Below are positions 50,310 through 60,296 of a stretch of 64,000 nt of DNA, piece after piece; the first letter of the stretch is position 1, and each line of letters opens with the position of its first letter. A program made the translations under genes and the position numbers. The DNA comes from Symplocastrum torsivum CPER-KK1 (GTDB lineage Bacteria > Cyanobacteriota > Cyanobacteriia > Cyanobacteriales > Coleofasciculaceae), in the NCBI GenBank assembly GCA_019358875.1, contig JAHHIF010000021.1, positions 1-64,000 of the forward strand, in the 5' to 3' direction. The notes under the pieces were generated by a model. That model was not told the origin of the DNA, ran no database searches, and saw only the letters and a list, made by a program, of their open reading frames with translations.

Positions 50310-51047
50310 GTGAAGCTATTCATCTACCACACGCCCGAACTAACTCCAACAGACCACTTACCCGACTGTGCGATCGCAATCGATGTCCTGCGAGCCACAA
50401 CGACAATTTCTACAGCTTTAAATGCAGGTGCAGAAGCGGTTCAAGTCTTCAGCGATATGGAAAAGCTAATGCAAGTCAGCGAAGAGTGGTTACCTGAAAA
50501 ACGCCTACGAGCCGGGGAACGTGGTGGTGCAACGGTGGCTGGCTGCGACTTGGGTAATTCTCCTCTGGATTGCACACCCGAACGAGTCCAGGGACGGCGC
50601 TTGTTTATCAGTACCACCAATGGCACTCGCGCCTTACAACGGATACAGGATGCCCCAGTTGTGCTAGCGGCTGCCTTGGTGAACCGCAAAGCCGTCGTCG
50701 AGTACATAGTGGCGCAACAACCTGAGACGATTTGGCTTGTAGGGTCAGGTTGGGAAGGTAGTTACTCACTAGAGGATACCGTTTGTGCTGGTGCGATCGC
50801 ACATAGCCTACGCACCCAACTCAACTGTCCGTTAGAAGAACTCGTTGGGAATGATGAAGTAGTCGGTGCAATCTCACTCTACGCTCAATGGAAAGACCAA
50901 TTACTCGCGATGTTCCACCAGGCAAGTCACGGCAAACGTTTACTACGTCTAGGGGTTGTCGAAGACTTAAAGTACTGCGCCCAAACCGATACCTTGGATG
51001 TCCTGCCTATCCAGAAAGAACCAGGAGTTCTCATCAAAAACTACTAA
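50310..51047 (+). CDS. comB: 2-phosphosulfolactate phosphatase family protein (ComB-like)
   Basis: Protein of 245 residues of the ComB fold. AIAIDVLRATTTISTALNAG near residue 21, RAGERGGATVAGCDLGNSPL near residue 67, FISTTNGTRAL near residue 99, LVGSGWEGSYSLEDTVCAGA near residue 143 and GVVEDLKYCAQTDTLDVLPI near the end are typical of the family. ComB hydrolyses 2-phosphosulfolactate in coenzyme M synthesis in archaea; in cyanobacteria the physiological substrate is not established. GTG start with AAGGAGG 12 nt upstream. No other coenzyme M gene is nearby. Confidence 0.9.
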   Translation: MKLFIYHTPELTPTDHLPDCAIAIDVLRATTTISTALNAGAEAVQVFSDMEKLMQVSEEWLPEKRLRAGERGGATVAGCDLGNSPLDCTPERVQGRRLFISTTNGTRALQRIQDAPVVLAAALVNRKAVVEYIVAQQPETIWLVGSGWEGSYSLEDTVCAGAIAHSLRTQLNCPLEELVGNDEVVGAISLYAQWKDQLLAMFHQASHGKRLLRLGVVEDLKYCAQTDTLDVLPIQKEPGVLIKNY

Positions 51048-51100
51048 TTGATTAGATTTGTAGGCTGTATTACTTACCATTGGTTTGAATTTAAGATGGA

Positions 51101-51210
51101 CTTGGCGGTTGAAACCGCAGCTACACAAACAAAAGCTACCGCCTACGCAGGTTTCAAAAACCTTATTTTTTCGTCAGTCCGCGCAGGCGGACTTCGTTTG
51201 TGTAGCGGCG
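51101..51210. repeat. palindromic cyanobacterial intergenic repeat
   Basis: GCTACACAAAC (51120-51130) and GTTTGTGTAGC (51196-51206) are perfect 11-bp inverted arms. Inside them AGTCCGC/GCGGACT (51076+100 to 51193: 51176-51182/51187-51193) forms a smaller hairpin. Element of the GGTTGAAACCGCAGCTACAC type, which I remember as common between cyanobacterial genes. It lies between the convergent comB-like and pheS genes. Confidence 0.65.
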
Positions 51211-51272
51211 AATTCCATTCGCTCTCGTCTTATATTGACACCAATGATTACCTGCATCCCTAGATCGTGTGC

Positions 51273-52277
51273 TTAGAACTGCCGTAAGAAACGCAAATCG
51301 CTGCTGTACAACCGACGGATGTCATCAATCTCATGCAACACCAAGGCAAAGCGTTCAGCACCCATACCAGCAGCAAAACCTGTATAAATCTCCGGGTCGT
51401 ATCCAACTGCCTTAAGTACATTGGGATCGACCATACCACAGCCCATCACCTCTAGCCATTTACCTTTCCACTTCACGTCCACTTCCGCAGACGGTTCTGT
51501 AAACGGGAAGTAACTGGCTCGGAAACGAATCGGTAAATCCTCCCCGAACATGGCTTGTAAAAATACCTGAATCGTGCCTTTGAGGTGAGTAAACGTTAAC
51601 CCTTCATCCACTGCCAATAGTTCTATCTGATGGAACACAGCCGAGTGAGTAGCATCTACCGTATCCCGACGATACACGCGACCTGGCGAGACAATCCGGA
51701 TTGGTGGGTCGTTAGCTTCCATGTAGCGAATCTGCACCGAAGATGTTTGAGTCCGCAGCAAGTTACCATCCGGTAGGTAAAACGTATCTTGCATATCCCG
51801 CGCTGGGTGGTCAGGTGGAGTATTGAGCGCCTCAAAGTTGTAATAATCCGTCTCCATTTCGGGTCCAGTGGCGACGGTATAACCTAATCCAACGAAGATA
51901 TCTAGGGCTTGGTCAATAGTGCTGTTGAGGGGATGCAGCCGACCTTGAGGACGATAAACCCCTGGCATCGTCACATCAATAGTTTCAGCTTCTAGTTGTG
52001 CCTGAATTTGTGCCGCTTGTAGGGATGATCGCTTTTGCTCTAAGTTCTCTTGCAGCGCTTCTTTGACTTCATTTGCTGAAGCCCCAATGCGGGGTCGGTC
52101 TTCTGGCGATAACTGACCCATACCCCGCAAAACCAAAGACAACTGTCCTTTTTTGCCCAGGTAGTTGATACGCAACTGTTCTAGTTGCTCTAGGGTATCA
52201 GCGTGTGCGATCGCTTTTGTTGCGTCTTCTTTCAGTGTGGCTAGTTGGGCTTCAAGCTCGTTGAGCGGAGTGGTCAT
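51273..52277 (-). CDS. pheS: phenylalanyl-tRNA synthetase alpha subunit
   Basis: Class II synthetase subunit of 334 residues charging tRNA-Phe together with PheT. N-terminal coiled coil (residues 1-90, including RINYLGKKGQLSLVLRGMG), HPLNSTIDQALDIFVGLGY near residue 118, motif 2 region RTQTSSVQIRYME then RIVSPGRVYRRDTVDATHSA near residue 200, and motif 3 GFAAGMGAERFALVLHEID near the end. pheT is not adjacent, as usual in cyanobacteria. It is divergent from surE, a neighbour pair I remember from other cyanobacteria. Confidence 0.97.
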   Translation of the reverse strand: MTTPLNELEAQLATLKEDATKAIAHADTLEQLEQLRINYLGKKGQLSLVLRGMGQLSPEDRPRIGASANEVKEALQENLEQKRSSLQAAQIQAQLEAETIDVTMPGVYRPQGRLHPLNSTIDQALDIFVGLGYTVATGPEMETDYYNFEALNTPPDHPARDMQDTFYLPDGNLLRTQTSSVQIRYMEANDPPIRIVSPGRVYRRDTVDATHSAVFHQIELLAVDEGLTFTHLKGTIQVFLQAMFGEDLPIRFRASYFPFTEPSAEVDVKWKGKWLEVMGCGMVDPNVLKAVGYDPEIYTGFAAGMGAERFALVLHEIDDIRRLYSSDLRFLRQF

Positions 52278-52693
52278 GCTAGGTAGTGAGATTTTAAGTT
52301 TTGGTTTTTGAATATTATTGTGGCACCTACCCTATAAGCAGACCTATGAGCGAAGTAGGTTGACACGAAAAACCACAAACTGCTGTGGCTGAATTCAGCG
52401 ATCGGCTCTTAAACTAAGCGGTTAGAAATAGCTAAATTATTGAAGCCGATTACCTTTACCAGTTTACAGGTAAGGCTTACCTATGCTCTTAGGAGTTCGA
52501 TGTATTTAGTACCTTGTTGAATGATCAATGCTCTTCTCTAGACCAGTTCGGCAAAAATAACCCACCCTAAAAACTCTTCCCCTGCTTCCAGACTGATGCG
52601 CCTGGAAGGTTTGGTCTGCCCCTTGTTCTATGTCACCCCAACTGTCAAGCTAAAATCGAACAACGACTTTCATGATTACCGCATCACTATTTA
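52278..52693. other. divergent spacer pheS / surE with dispersed repeat copy 3
   Basis: 416 nt. It contains, at 52536-52566, the inverted third copy of the 29-bp repeat (TCTAGACCAGTTCGGCAAAA then ATAACCCACC). Both promoters should lie here; no pair of boxes is clear enough to call. Confidence 0.45.
52536..52566 (-). repeat. dispersed ~29-bp repeat, copy 3 (inverted)
   Basis: The reverse complement, GGTGGGTTATTTTTGCCGAA then CTGGTCTAGA, matches the copies at 98-126 and 23705-23734 with two or three differences. Confidence 0.6.
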
Positions 52694-53494
52694 ATGAAAT
52701 TGTTAATCAGCAACGACGATGGTATCTTCGCCCTTGGTATTCGTGCTCTTGCCGATACGCTTGCCGAAGCGGGTCATGAGATTACTGTCGTTTGTCCTGA
52801 CCGCGAACGCTCAGCCACAGGTCACGGTTTAACGCTCCACGACCCCATCCGTGCAGAAAAAATTGAGACAATTTTTCATCCTACCGTTAGAGCTTGGTCG
52901 TGTTCAGGAACCCCCTCAGACTGTGTGAAGCTTGCCCTTGGAGCATTAATGGACAGCTTTCCGGATTTGGTTCTTTCTGGCATCAACCACGGCTCTAACC
53001 TTGGTACAGATATCCTCTACTCCGGCACGGTTTCAGCCGCAATGGAAGGCGTGATTGAAGGGATTCCTAGCGTTGCCTTTAGTTTGGCGAGCTATACTTC
53101 AAGGGAGTTTGAGGCGGCTGCGAGGTTTGCCAAAACCTTGGTTACTCAGTTCTCTAAGCAACCGCTACCAGAATTGATGTTACTCAATGTGAATGTACCG
53201 CCCGTGAAACCAGAAGAAATTGCTGGTGTCAAAATCACTCGTCAAGGGCTTCGTCGCTATATCGATACCTTTGAGAAACGGGTTGATCCACGGGGCAAAA
53301 TTTATTACTGGTTAGCTGGAGAAGCCCTCGAAGATGTCGAACAACCCGACCATCTCCACCTTCCCAAAGATATCCCCACAGATGTTCAGGCAATTCGCGA
53401 TCGCTACATCACCGTAACCCCTCTGCAATATAATCTCACCGATGCTGCTGGTGTAAACAGTTTGCAGGGCTTAGGACTAAATACACTTTGGTGA
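52694..53494 (+). CDS. surE: 5'/3'-nucleotidase SurE
   Basis: Metal-dependent nucleoside monophosphatase/exopolyphosphatase of 266 residues. MKLLISNDDGIFALGIRALA at the N-terminus (metal-binding ND), VCPDRERSATGHGLTLHDP near residue 34, CSGTPSDCVKLAL near residue 73 and SGINHGSNLGTDILYSGTVS near residue 98 are the four family motifs. Normal length. It starts about 415 nt from the divergent pheS. Confidence 0.97.
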   Translation: MKLLISNDDGIFALGIRALADTLAEAGHEITVVCPDRERSATGHGLTLHDPIRAEKIETIFHPTVRAWSCSGTPSDCVKLALGALMDSFPDLVLSGINHGSNLGTDILYSGTVSAAMEGVIEGIPSVAFSLASYTSREFEAAARFAKTLVTQFSKQPLPELMLLNVNVPPVKPEEIAGVKITRQGLRRYIDTFEKRVDPRGKIYYWLAGEALEDVEQPDHLHLPKDIPTDVQAIRDRYITVTPLQYNLTDAAGVNSLQGLGLNTLW

Positions 53495-53669
53495 GATATA
53501 GAAGAAAGCCGTCAGCTATCAGCTTTTTTGTTTTCCTTGCTCTATCTCTTGTTTCACACACCTCCCGCTGTACCTCATCTCTCCAGGAGACCACTATAAA
53601 ACCATTAACACAGCTAGCTGTATGCCCCTAGGCTAGGTATCTTGAACCTTTTTTGACTTTCCCTGACAG

Positions 53670-55487
53670 CTAGGCAGAAACTTGGATTTTTTTGCTTCCG
53701 GCAAGACCAAAAGCATTGTGAATCGCTTGTAAGGCAATAACGCCTTGCTCTTGGGCAACGACACAGCTAACTTTGATTTCCGAGGTGGTAATCATTTGAA
53801 TGTTGATTTGATTTTGAGCTAGTGCTTCAAACATCCGTGCGGCAACTCCGGGCTGTCTGACCATTCCTGCCCCAACAATACTGACTTTAGCAATGTCTGT
53901 ATCGAGAAGAATCTCTCCACACCCTAGATCAGGAGAAGCTTGTTTTAATGCCAACCGAGCGGCTTCCGCATCTGATTGTGACACCGTGAAGGCAAGGTCG
54001 CGGGTAGGAACACCGTCAATTACACGGCAGCGTTGGGACTGGATGATCATATCTACACTGATGTTTTGCTCGGCTAGGTGTCCGAACAAACGGGCTGCCC
54101 TGCCAGGACGGTCAGGTACATAGCGAATCGCTAAACGGGCTTGATTGAGGTCGAGCGCAACACCGCGTACAGGGGAGGGGTGAGTAGGGAGAATTGATTC
54201 AGTTGCTTTTGGGAGTTGGAGTGGGGAACTATTGATGTTGAAGGTTTGACAGAGTGCTGTGATTGCGCGATCGCAATCTTTGATATCAATTACACAACTA
54301 ACTTTGACCTCTGAGGTAGAAATCATCTGAATATTAACGCCTGCACTTGCCAAAGTGACGAACATCTGCGCTGCAATGCCTGGGCGTCCAATCATCCCAG
54401 CACCTGCGATCGACACTTTTGCGATCCCACGAGCAACCATTACCTCAGCTTCTTCGGGATCGGCAGATTGGGTACGGAGGGCAGGTGCGATCGCTTGTGC
54501 TACGGCTTCGGCTCGATTGAGAATGCCGTTGCTCACTGTAAAGGCAATATCGTTCGTATTGCTCTCATGGATTGACTGAATAATCAAATCTATATCCAAA
54601 TCTTGACGGGCAATCTCACCAAACAACCTTGCCGCCACACCCGGACAATCAGGCACTCGCAAAAGCGCCACTTTCGCCTGATCTGTATCAAATTCCACCG
54701 CATCGACAGGTCGAGCAATCTCCAACCCTTCCAGTGGACGCGGTTGAGGCATTGGGGAAATTACCTTTGTACCAGGGTCATCTGTCCAACTCGATAACAC
54801 GACCAAAGGAACACCATAATTCCGCGCAATTTCGACAGCACGGGGATGTAGCACCTTCGCCCCCAAGCTAGCTAGCTCCAGCATCTCATCGGCTGTAATC
54901 TCGTCCATCAGCTGAGCATCCGGTACAATTCGAGGGTCAGCGGTCAAGATACCTGGAACATCGGTATAAATCTCACATCGACTCGCCTTTAATGACGCTG
55001 CCAAGGCTACGGCTGAAGTATCCGAACCCCCACGACCGAGTGTGGTAATTTCCAAAGCGTCGGTGCTACTGATGCCCTGGAACCCCGCGACAACAACCAC
55101 CTTACCCTCGTTCAGATGCTGTTCAATCCGCTCCGTTTTAATTTTGAGAATCCGAGCGCGGCTATGGTGTGCTTCTGTAACAATTCCTACTTGAGCGCCC
55201 GTTAAGGAAATTGCTGGCTGTCCCAACTCCTGTAAAGCCATGCACAACAGAGCAATGGAGACTTGCTCCCCTGTAGAAAGCAACATATCCATTTCTCGAC
55301 GGCTGGGATTCGTCGAGATCGCATTCGCTAGTTTCACCAGACTATCGGTAGTCTTACCCATTGCGGAAACGACAACAACTAGGGAATTCCCCAAAGTTGC
55401 TGTTTTCATAACACGTTGAGCAACAGCTTGAATGCGTTCTACTGAGCCAACAGAGGTACCACCGTATTTCTGGACAACTAGCGACAT
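53670..55487 (-). CDS. lysC: aspartate kinase with duplicated ACT regulatory region
   Basis: First enzyme of the aspartate family (Lys, Thr, Met), 605 residues. The kinase domain starts MSLVVQKYGGTSVGSVERIQ and includes TLGRGGSDTSAVALAASL near residue 150 and EIYTDVPGILTADPRIV. After about residue 260 there are four ACT modules, seen as two similar pairs (VAARLFGEIARQDLDIDLII with MIGRPGIAAQMF; AARLFGHLAEQNISVDMII with MVRQPGVAARMF), the cyanobacterial layout, for feedback inhibition. The start at 55487 is where the kinase fold begins; the frame runs 24 codons upstream. Confidence 0.97.
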   Translation of the reverse strand: MSLVVQKYGGTSVGSVERIQAVAQRVMKTATLGNSLVVVVSAMGKTTDSLVKLANAISTNPSRREMDMLLSTGEQVSIALLCMALQELGQPAISLTGAQVGIVTEAHHSRARILKIKTERIEQHLNEGKVVVVAGFQGISSTDALEITTLGRGGSDTSAVALAASLKASRCEIYTDVPGILTADPRIVPDAQLMDEITADEMLELASLGAKVLHPRAVEIARNYGVPLVVLSSWTDDPGTKVISPMPQPRPLEGLEIARPVDAVEFDTDQAKVALLRVPDCPGVAARLFGEIARQDLDIDLIIQSIHESNTNDIAFTVSNGILNRAEAVAQAIAPALRTQSADPEEAEVMVARGIAKVSIAGAGMIGRPGIAAQMFVTLASAGVNIQMISTSEVKVSCVIDIKDCDRAITALCQTFNINSSPLQLPKATESILPTHPSPVRGVALDLNQARLAIRYVPDRPGRAARLFGHLAEQNISVDMIIQSQRCRVIDGVPTRDLAFTVSQSDAEAARLALKQASPDLGCGEILLDTDIAKVSIVGAGMVRQPGVAARMFEALAQNQINIQMITTSEIKVSCVVAQEQGVIALQAIHNAFGLAGSKKIQVSA

Positions 55488-55559
55488 AATGTTTATCCCA
55501 CCCACTTTTTTCGTGACATCGTGAATTGTTGAGGAGTCAAATCTGAGACTCGATGTCAA

Positions 55560-55817
55560 GACGTATTGAATATCTACTATTTAATCAACTTATCAGACCC
55601 AGTGAGTCAAAACTATTGACATTAGCAAGTCTCCTGAAAGTTTCAGGGCTTGTAATCAGCTTCTAGAGGTGGGATGCAGATCTAAGCTCTGTAAAGACCA
55701 GGAATGAGACGTTCAAGGAAACTCTGGTCAGCCAAGAAATCGGTCATCCCTTTTAACCTTTTCCCTAACTTGGAGCAAGAAGTCTAGTGACGAGAACAAG
55801 CGGTTGTACACCTAGCA
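55560..55817. other. spacer lysC / DUF2993 gene
   Basis: About 260 nt with no gene evident. The lysC promoter side is near 55560; nothing stands out. Confidence 0.35.
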
Positions 55818-56552
55818 TTAAGGGATAACGTTCAAGCGTCCGCTACAGATTAGCTGTCCAGACGATAGAGTAAGTTCTTGGAGTTCAACGTCTCGACCTA
55901 AATCTATCTGAAAGGCAGCGAAGTTTTTTGCTGGCAACACAGGTTCGATTTGAATTTGGAGGGGATTCAGTTGTAGTACACTGGGCGTGACTAGCTGAAG
56001 ACCAGCACGAATGACGACTTGTGCTGTCCGAAGCTCTGCATCTGCTAAATTACCTCTTAGGGTGAGTTGCTCAGCATCAATATCAATCTGTTGCCAGGTG
56101 ACTTGTTTAGAGCTTATGTAGTCAACTAGATTAGTTGTTTCATCGGATTTGAGCAGTGTATCTAGTACTTCAGTCAATGCCTTCGATAATAATGGTGCCT
56201 GTAGCGATGCTTGGAGATCGGCTTGCTGGAGTAGTAGCTGACCAACGACTGGCACAGGGGCTAAAAGTTGTAGCGGCTTTCCCTTAATAACTTGACCGAG
56301 GTTGACGCGAATATCAGTACCTTCTAGCTGAATTTTGCTAAGATGCAGTCCTTGATAGACGGCATGGTTTGCGGTAACTGTGACTGTCGGAATATGACCG
56401 CTGAGGATTTGGCGATCGCCCCCTATCAGCTTGAACTGCAAGGCTTCAATCTGCTCAACTTGCGATCGCAACCATAGCTGTAGTGCTGGTGACAATACGG
56501 TACTGATGACTCGGCTTTTTTTGGACTTCGAGGCTTTTGGAGTTTCACTCAC
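55818..56552 (-). CDS. DUF2993 family protein
   Basis: Protein of 244 residues typical of the LmeA-like DUF2993 family: after a basic N-terminus (SKSKKSRVIS) comes VEQIEALQFKLIGGDRQILS then GHIPTVTVTANHAVYQGLHL, LEGTDIRVNLGQVIKGKPLQ and a beta-rich C-terminal half ending LICSGRLNVIP. These proteins are thought to bind phospholipids at the envelope; no clear signal peptide is visible here. Function unproven. Confidence 0.85.
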   Translation of the reverse strand: MSETPKASKSKKSRVISTVLSPALQLWLRSQVEQIEALQFKLIGGDRQILSGHIPTVTVTANHAVYQGLHLSKIQLEGTDIRVNLGQVIKGKPLQLLAPVPVVGQLLLQQADLQASLQAPLLSKALTEVLDTLLKSDETTNLVDYISSKQVTWQQIDIDAEQLTLRGNLADAELRTAQVVIRAGLQLVTPSVLQLNPLQIQIEPVLPAKNFAAFQIDLGRDVELQELTLSSGQLICSGRLNVIP

Positions 56553-56803
56553 AAATTAACCTCAGAAAACTATATGTAATCATGCTTAGATCCCTAGGTA
56601 TAATGCCTCCGAGGTCAATTGTTTTCTTACCCCTAAGCGAAACACTTGCAATTATCCACATTCTTGTAATATTTGTACATAGTCAATCCAGGTCAGTGTT
56701 AGGCGCAAGCGCTCCGCTTCCTGGAAGGGTGCCCCAGAGGATAAAGTAGTTTATTGCTAACTCACCTGTCTCTAGATGAAAACGCTCACACAGTAGTCGA
56801 ATC

Positions 56804-57595
56804 ATGGAAGAAAGAGTACAAAAAGTTCTTTCACAGTGGGGTATCGCCTCACGGCGTGAAGCTGAGAAGATGATCTTAGCGGGACGAGTTCGGCTGAATC
56901 ATACTGTGGTGCATCTGGGACAAAAAGCTAATCCAGAAATAGATTTGATTGAAGTTGATGGCAAACCTGTAGCACCAAGCGATCGCCCTCAACCACTCTA
57001 TCTTTTACTAAATAAACCCCTTGGAATTGTGTCCACTTGTCGTGATTCTGCTCATCGTGCTACTGTTCTTGATTTACTGCCGCCTATCCTCTCCAGAGGA
57101 CAGGGTATTCATCCTGTAGGACGCTTGGATGCAGATTCTACAGGTGCTCTACTACTAACCAATGACGGAGCCTTAACATTTCATCTCACCCATCCTCGTC
57201 ATCACGTTCCTAAGACTTATCATGTTTGGGTGCAGGGTCATCCGCCTGAATCAGTACTAAAACTTTGGCGTGAGGGTGTCGATCTGTCGGGAAAAAAAAC
57301 CTTGCCTGCTCAAGTCCGGCTACTTAAGCGTGGGAGAGAGGAAACACTTTTGGAGATTGTTTTAACAGAAGGGAGAAATCGTCAGATTCGTCGTGTCGCC
57401 GAACTGCTAAGCTATCCAGTGATTCATCTGCACCGCACTGCGATTGGTCCGATTCAATTACAACCTAAGGGGGAATCGGTACTACCTAGTGGTTACTACC
57501 GTCCCCTGAAAGAGTTTGAAATTCGTTTCCTCCACAACCGAGTCCACCTAACATCAGTAAACGTGCCAGCAGATATCAAGGAGTACAGTCTATGA
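56804..57595 (+). CDS. RsuA/RluB-family rRNA pseudouridine synthase
   Basis: Protein of 263 residues. An S4 RNA-binding domain (RVQKVLSQWGIASRREAEKM, residues 4-65) precedes the catalytic domain: LLLNKPLGIVST near residue 66, the active-site Asp in HPVGRLDADSTGALLLTNDG near residue 100, and LTEGRNRQIRRVAELLSYPV near residue 190. It isomerises a uridine of rRNA; RluB, RluE, RluF or RsuA specificity cannot be assigned from the sequence alone. Its stop overlaps the start of the RodZ-like gene by 4 nt. Confidence 0.95.
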   Translation: MEERVQKVLSQWGIASRREAEKMILAGRVRLNHTVVHLGQKANPEIDLIEVDGKPVAPSDRPQPLYLLLNKPLGIVSTCRDSAHRATVLDLLPPILSRGQGIHPVGRLDADSTGALLLTNDGALTFHLTHPRHHVPKTYHVWVQGHPPESVLKLWREGVDLSGKKTLPAQVRLLKRGREETLLEIVLTEGRNRQIRRVAELLSYPVIHLHRTAIGPIQLQPKGESVLPSGYYRPLKEFEIRFLHNRVHLTSVNVPADIKEYSL

Positions 57596-58362
57596 AGGAG
57601 AATAAACTCCATTTTCAGCAGGAACAAATCGAGAAGCTCAAAGAACTGGGATCGCGTCTGCGCCAGTTCCGGACTGAACAGTCTCTCCCTATAGAGGAAG
57701 TTGCGGCTCGAACCCGAATTCAGGCACGCTTATTGAATGCAATTGAAGAAGGTCGGCTCGATCAGTTACCAGAACCTGTATATATTAAAGGCTTTATCAA
57801 ACGCTTTGCGGATGCGTTAGGTCTAAATGGGGCAGAGTTTGCTAGCACTTTTCCAATAGGGTCGGCTATACAGTTTATTAAGCCTACTTGGCGACATTTG
57901 CCGGCAGCGCAACTGCGACCGATTCACCTTTACTTGCTCTATATCTGTTTGGTGATTGGAGCAGTGAGTAGCTTATCGCTATTGGTTAACCGTTCTGCAC
58001 AGCAAGCTCAACAGTTACCTATACCCAGCAACTCGCAACCAACAAAGCCACAACAGAATACAAACACAGAACCTCTCAAACTGGCTAAAGTAACGCAGTC
58101 AATTGAAGACGGAAAGTCAGTACAAGTGGGTATTACCCTCAAGGCTCAATCCTGGATTCGAGTCGTGGCAGATGGGAAGACGGAATTTGAAGGAGTCTTA
58201 CCCGAAGGAACACAACGTACTTGGGTTGCCAATCAAAAACTGATTGTTCGAGCGGGTAACGCCGGAGGCGTTCTGGTTGAGTTTAATAACGAATCGGTTA
58301 AACAATTGGGCGCACCTGGCGAAGTTCAGGAAGTAACATTCGCTGCAAACTCCAGCCTATAA
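57592..58362 (+). CDS. RodZ-like helix-turn-helix membrane protein
   Basis: Protein of 256 residues: cytoplasmic HTH domain (LGSRLRQFRTEQSLPIEEVA; TRIQARLLNAIEEGRLDQLP; EPVYIKGFIKRFADALGL) over residues 12-80, one membrane span near 107-127, a Gln/Pro/Asn linker, and a C-terminal DUF4115-like beta domain (GITLKAQSWIRVVADGKTEF near residue 180). This is the layout of RodZ, which links MreB to the wall machinery; a shape role is inference here. ATG overlaps the previous stop (ATGA), so translation is coupled. Confidence 0.88.
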   Translation: MKENKLHFQQEQIEKLKELGSRLRQFRTEQSLPIEEVAARTRIQARLLNAIEEGRLDQLPEPVYIKGFIKRFADALGLNGAEFASTFPIGSAIQFIKPTWRHLPAAQLRPIHLYLLYICLVIGAVSSLSLLVNRSAQQAQQLPIPSNSQPTKPQQNTNTEPLKLAKVTQSIEDGKSVQVGITLKAQSWIRVVADGKTEFEGVLPEGTQRTWVANQKLIVRAGNAGGVLVEFNNESVKQLGAPGEVQEVTFAANSSL

Positions 58363-58427
58363 GAAGGTTGTTAGCTTTTAGTTGTTGGTAATTTCAAGAA
58401 CAACTAGAAACTAACAACTCCCTCCTG
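58363..58427. repeat. GTTGTTAG/CTAACAAC convergent hairpin
   Basis: GTTGTTAG..AGTTGTT (58367-58386) pairs with AACAACT..CTAACAAC (58399-58418) in the same order: two stems with 5-nt bulges. It lies between the convergent RodZ-like and malQ genes and could stop transcription both ways. Same motif family as at 35343 and 45522. Confidence 0.6.
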
Positions 58428-59939
58428 TTACCTACGTGGGGCACGACCGTAAGTATGGGTCATAGTCTTAAGGCGATCGCATATTTCCTCGGTGATTGCA
58501 CCAGAATGGTAGCGCCACCCCCAGTTCCCTTCAGCTTGGCTAGGAAAATTCATTCGAGCCTCAGCGTCCAATCCCAAAACATCCTGAAGTGGGATAATTG
58601 CCTGATTCGCTACAGAACCCAAGGCTAGCCGAATGAGATCCCAGTGGATGCCATCTGAACTTGTACAACCCAAATATCGCAGCAAGCTCTCTTTTTCCCC
58701 GCCTGAAAGCTGATTAAACCAGCCTACAGTCGTGTTATTGTCATGGGTACCTGTATAAGCCACACAGTTGCGCGGGTAGATAAAGGGCAAATACGGATTA
58801 CTGGAATCCCCACCAAAGGCAAAGTGTAAAATTTTCATACCAGGAAAGTCGAAGCGATCGCGCAGTGCTTCCACCTCTGGTGTAATAATTCCCAAGTCTT
58901 CCGCCATGATTGGCAGTTCACCTAACTCATCCTTAAGGTTCTGAAAAAAGGCAACACCTGGTGCCTCTATCCAGCGCCCATTTATGGCAGTCGTTTCACC
59001 CCGATCAACTGCCCAGTACGCTTCAAATGCCCGGAAGTGATCAATCCGAATAATATCTACATAATCTAGCAGGGACTCAAAGCGCTGCACCCACCAACCG
59101 AAGTTGTCATGCTGCAAGCGTTCCCAGTTATACAGCGGATTGCCCCACAGTTGACCTGTTTCGCTAAAGTAATCAGGGGGAACACCCGCCATCAGTACGG
59201 CTTCACCCGTTTCTTGATCCAGGGTAAATATTTCGGGATGTGCCCAGACATCAGCACTGTCGTGAGCAACATAAATGGGAATATCGCCAATGATCTCAAT
59301 GCCTTGGGAATTGGCATACTGCTTTAACTTTGACCACTGGCGGAAAAACTCAAATTGCAAGAACTTGTGGAAGTAAATCTCACCGTCTAGCTGCTTTGTC
59401 CAATGCTCTAACGCCTCAGGTTGCCTCTTGACAAGCTCCCGCTCCCAGGTGAACCAACTTGCCCCTCCATGCGCTTCCCGGAGCGCCATAAAGAAGGCAT
59501 AGTCATCCAACCAATACGCCTTGAGTTCACAAAAAGCCGTAAATTCCTTTTGCTGCACCAGAGTTGCTTTTGTTTTAAAGGTTTCGTAGGCTTTCCGAAG
59601 CAGAGATGTTTTGGTTTTGATCACTTGGTCAAAATCCACATGGTCAACCGGAAACTCTGGTAATGCTGCAAAGTCTTCTTCCGTGAGTATTCCTTGCTCT
59701 TGCAACTGTTCCAGGCTAACCAGTAGCGGGTTTCCTGCCATAGCTGAAAAGGAGGCATAGGGAGAATTGCCATAACCAGTAGGTCCCAGTGGTAATACCT
59801 GCCAAAGCTGTTGAGAACTTTCCACCAAGAAATCAATGAAGCGGTAGGCTTCTGATCCCAACTCACCAATACCAAAACGACTAGGAAGAGAAGTAGGATG
59901 CAGTAAAATGCCACTCGATCTGGGAAACGCCATAGACAA
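58428..59939 (-). CDS. malQ: 4-alpha-glucanotransferase (MalQ)
   Basis: GH77 amylomaltase of 503 residues that disproportionates maltodextrins from glycogen breakdown. N-terminus SSGILLHPTSLPSRFGIGEL; LPLGPTGYGNSPYASFSAMA near residue 49; nucleophile Asp in VDIIRIDHFRAFEAYWAV near residue 295; acid/base Glu in LPIMAEDLGIITPEVEALRD near residue 340; and YTGTHDNNTTVGWF near 391. All family motifs are present and the length is usual. Confidence 0.97.
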   Translation of the reverse strand: MSMAFPRSSGILLHPTSLPSRFGIGELGSEAYRFIDFLVESSQQLWQVLPLGPTGYGNSPYASFSAMAGNPLLVSLEQLQEQGILTEEDFAALPEFPVDHVDFDQVIKTKTSLLRKAYETFKTKATLVQQKEFTAFCELKAYWLDDYAFFMALREAHGGASWFTWERELVKRQPEALEHWTKQLDGEIYFHKFLQFEFFRQWSKLKQYANSQGIEIIGDIPIYVAHDSADVWAHPEIFTLDQETGEAVLMAGVPPDYFSETGQLWGNPLYNWERLQHDNFGWWVQRFESLLDYVDIIRIDHFRAFEAYWAVDRGETTAINGRWIEAPGVAFFQNLKDELGELPIMAEDLGIITPEVEALRDRFDFPGMKILHFAFGGDSSNPYLPFIYPRNCVAYTGTHDNNTTVGWFNQLSGGEKESLLRYLGCTSSDGIHWDLIRLALGSVANQAIIPLQDVLGLDAEARMNFPSQAEGNWGWRYHSGAITEEICDRLKTMTHTYGRAPRR

Positions 59940-60296
59940 TATGTATAGGGAGCAAATCTTACGACATTATCACGGTACAGACGGCGGAACATCAATCTCA
60001 AGCGAGGTAGTTGCAGAAATCGTAAACCCTAGCTAGCACTAAATTTGGTCGTAGCAACAGCCCTATGCTAAGACCAGCATTGTGATAAATTACACTAACT
60101 TGTGATTGGGAAAAGCTGTCAGCTATCAGCTATCAGCCTCAGATACAAGTCTTCAAGTTTATTTGTCCAGAAGAAAGGATAAAACTAATTGGAGTAGGGT
60201 GGAAGCGATTTAAGCCTTCAATCAGTACATCATTTATTTCATCAATTCCTTGGATAGATCTAGAAACTACAAACTGACTGCTGATTGCTAAATGTT
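59940..60296. other. spacer malQ / Nudix gene
   Basis: About 357 nt between divergent genes. It contains GCTGTCAGCTATCAGCTATC then AGCC (60112-60137), the recurring TCAGCTATCAGCT repeat. No gene evident; both promoters are expected here. Confidence 0.45.
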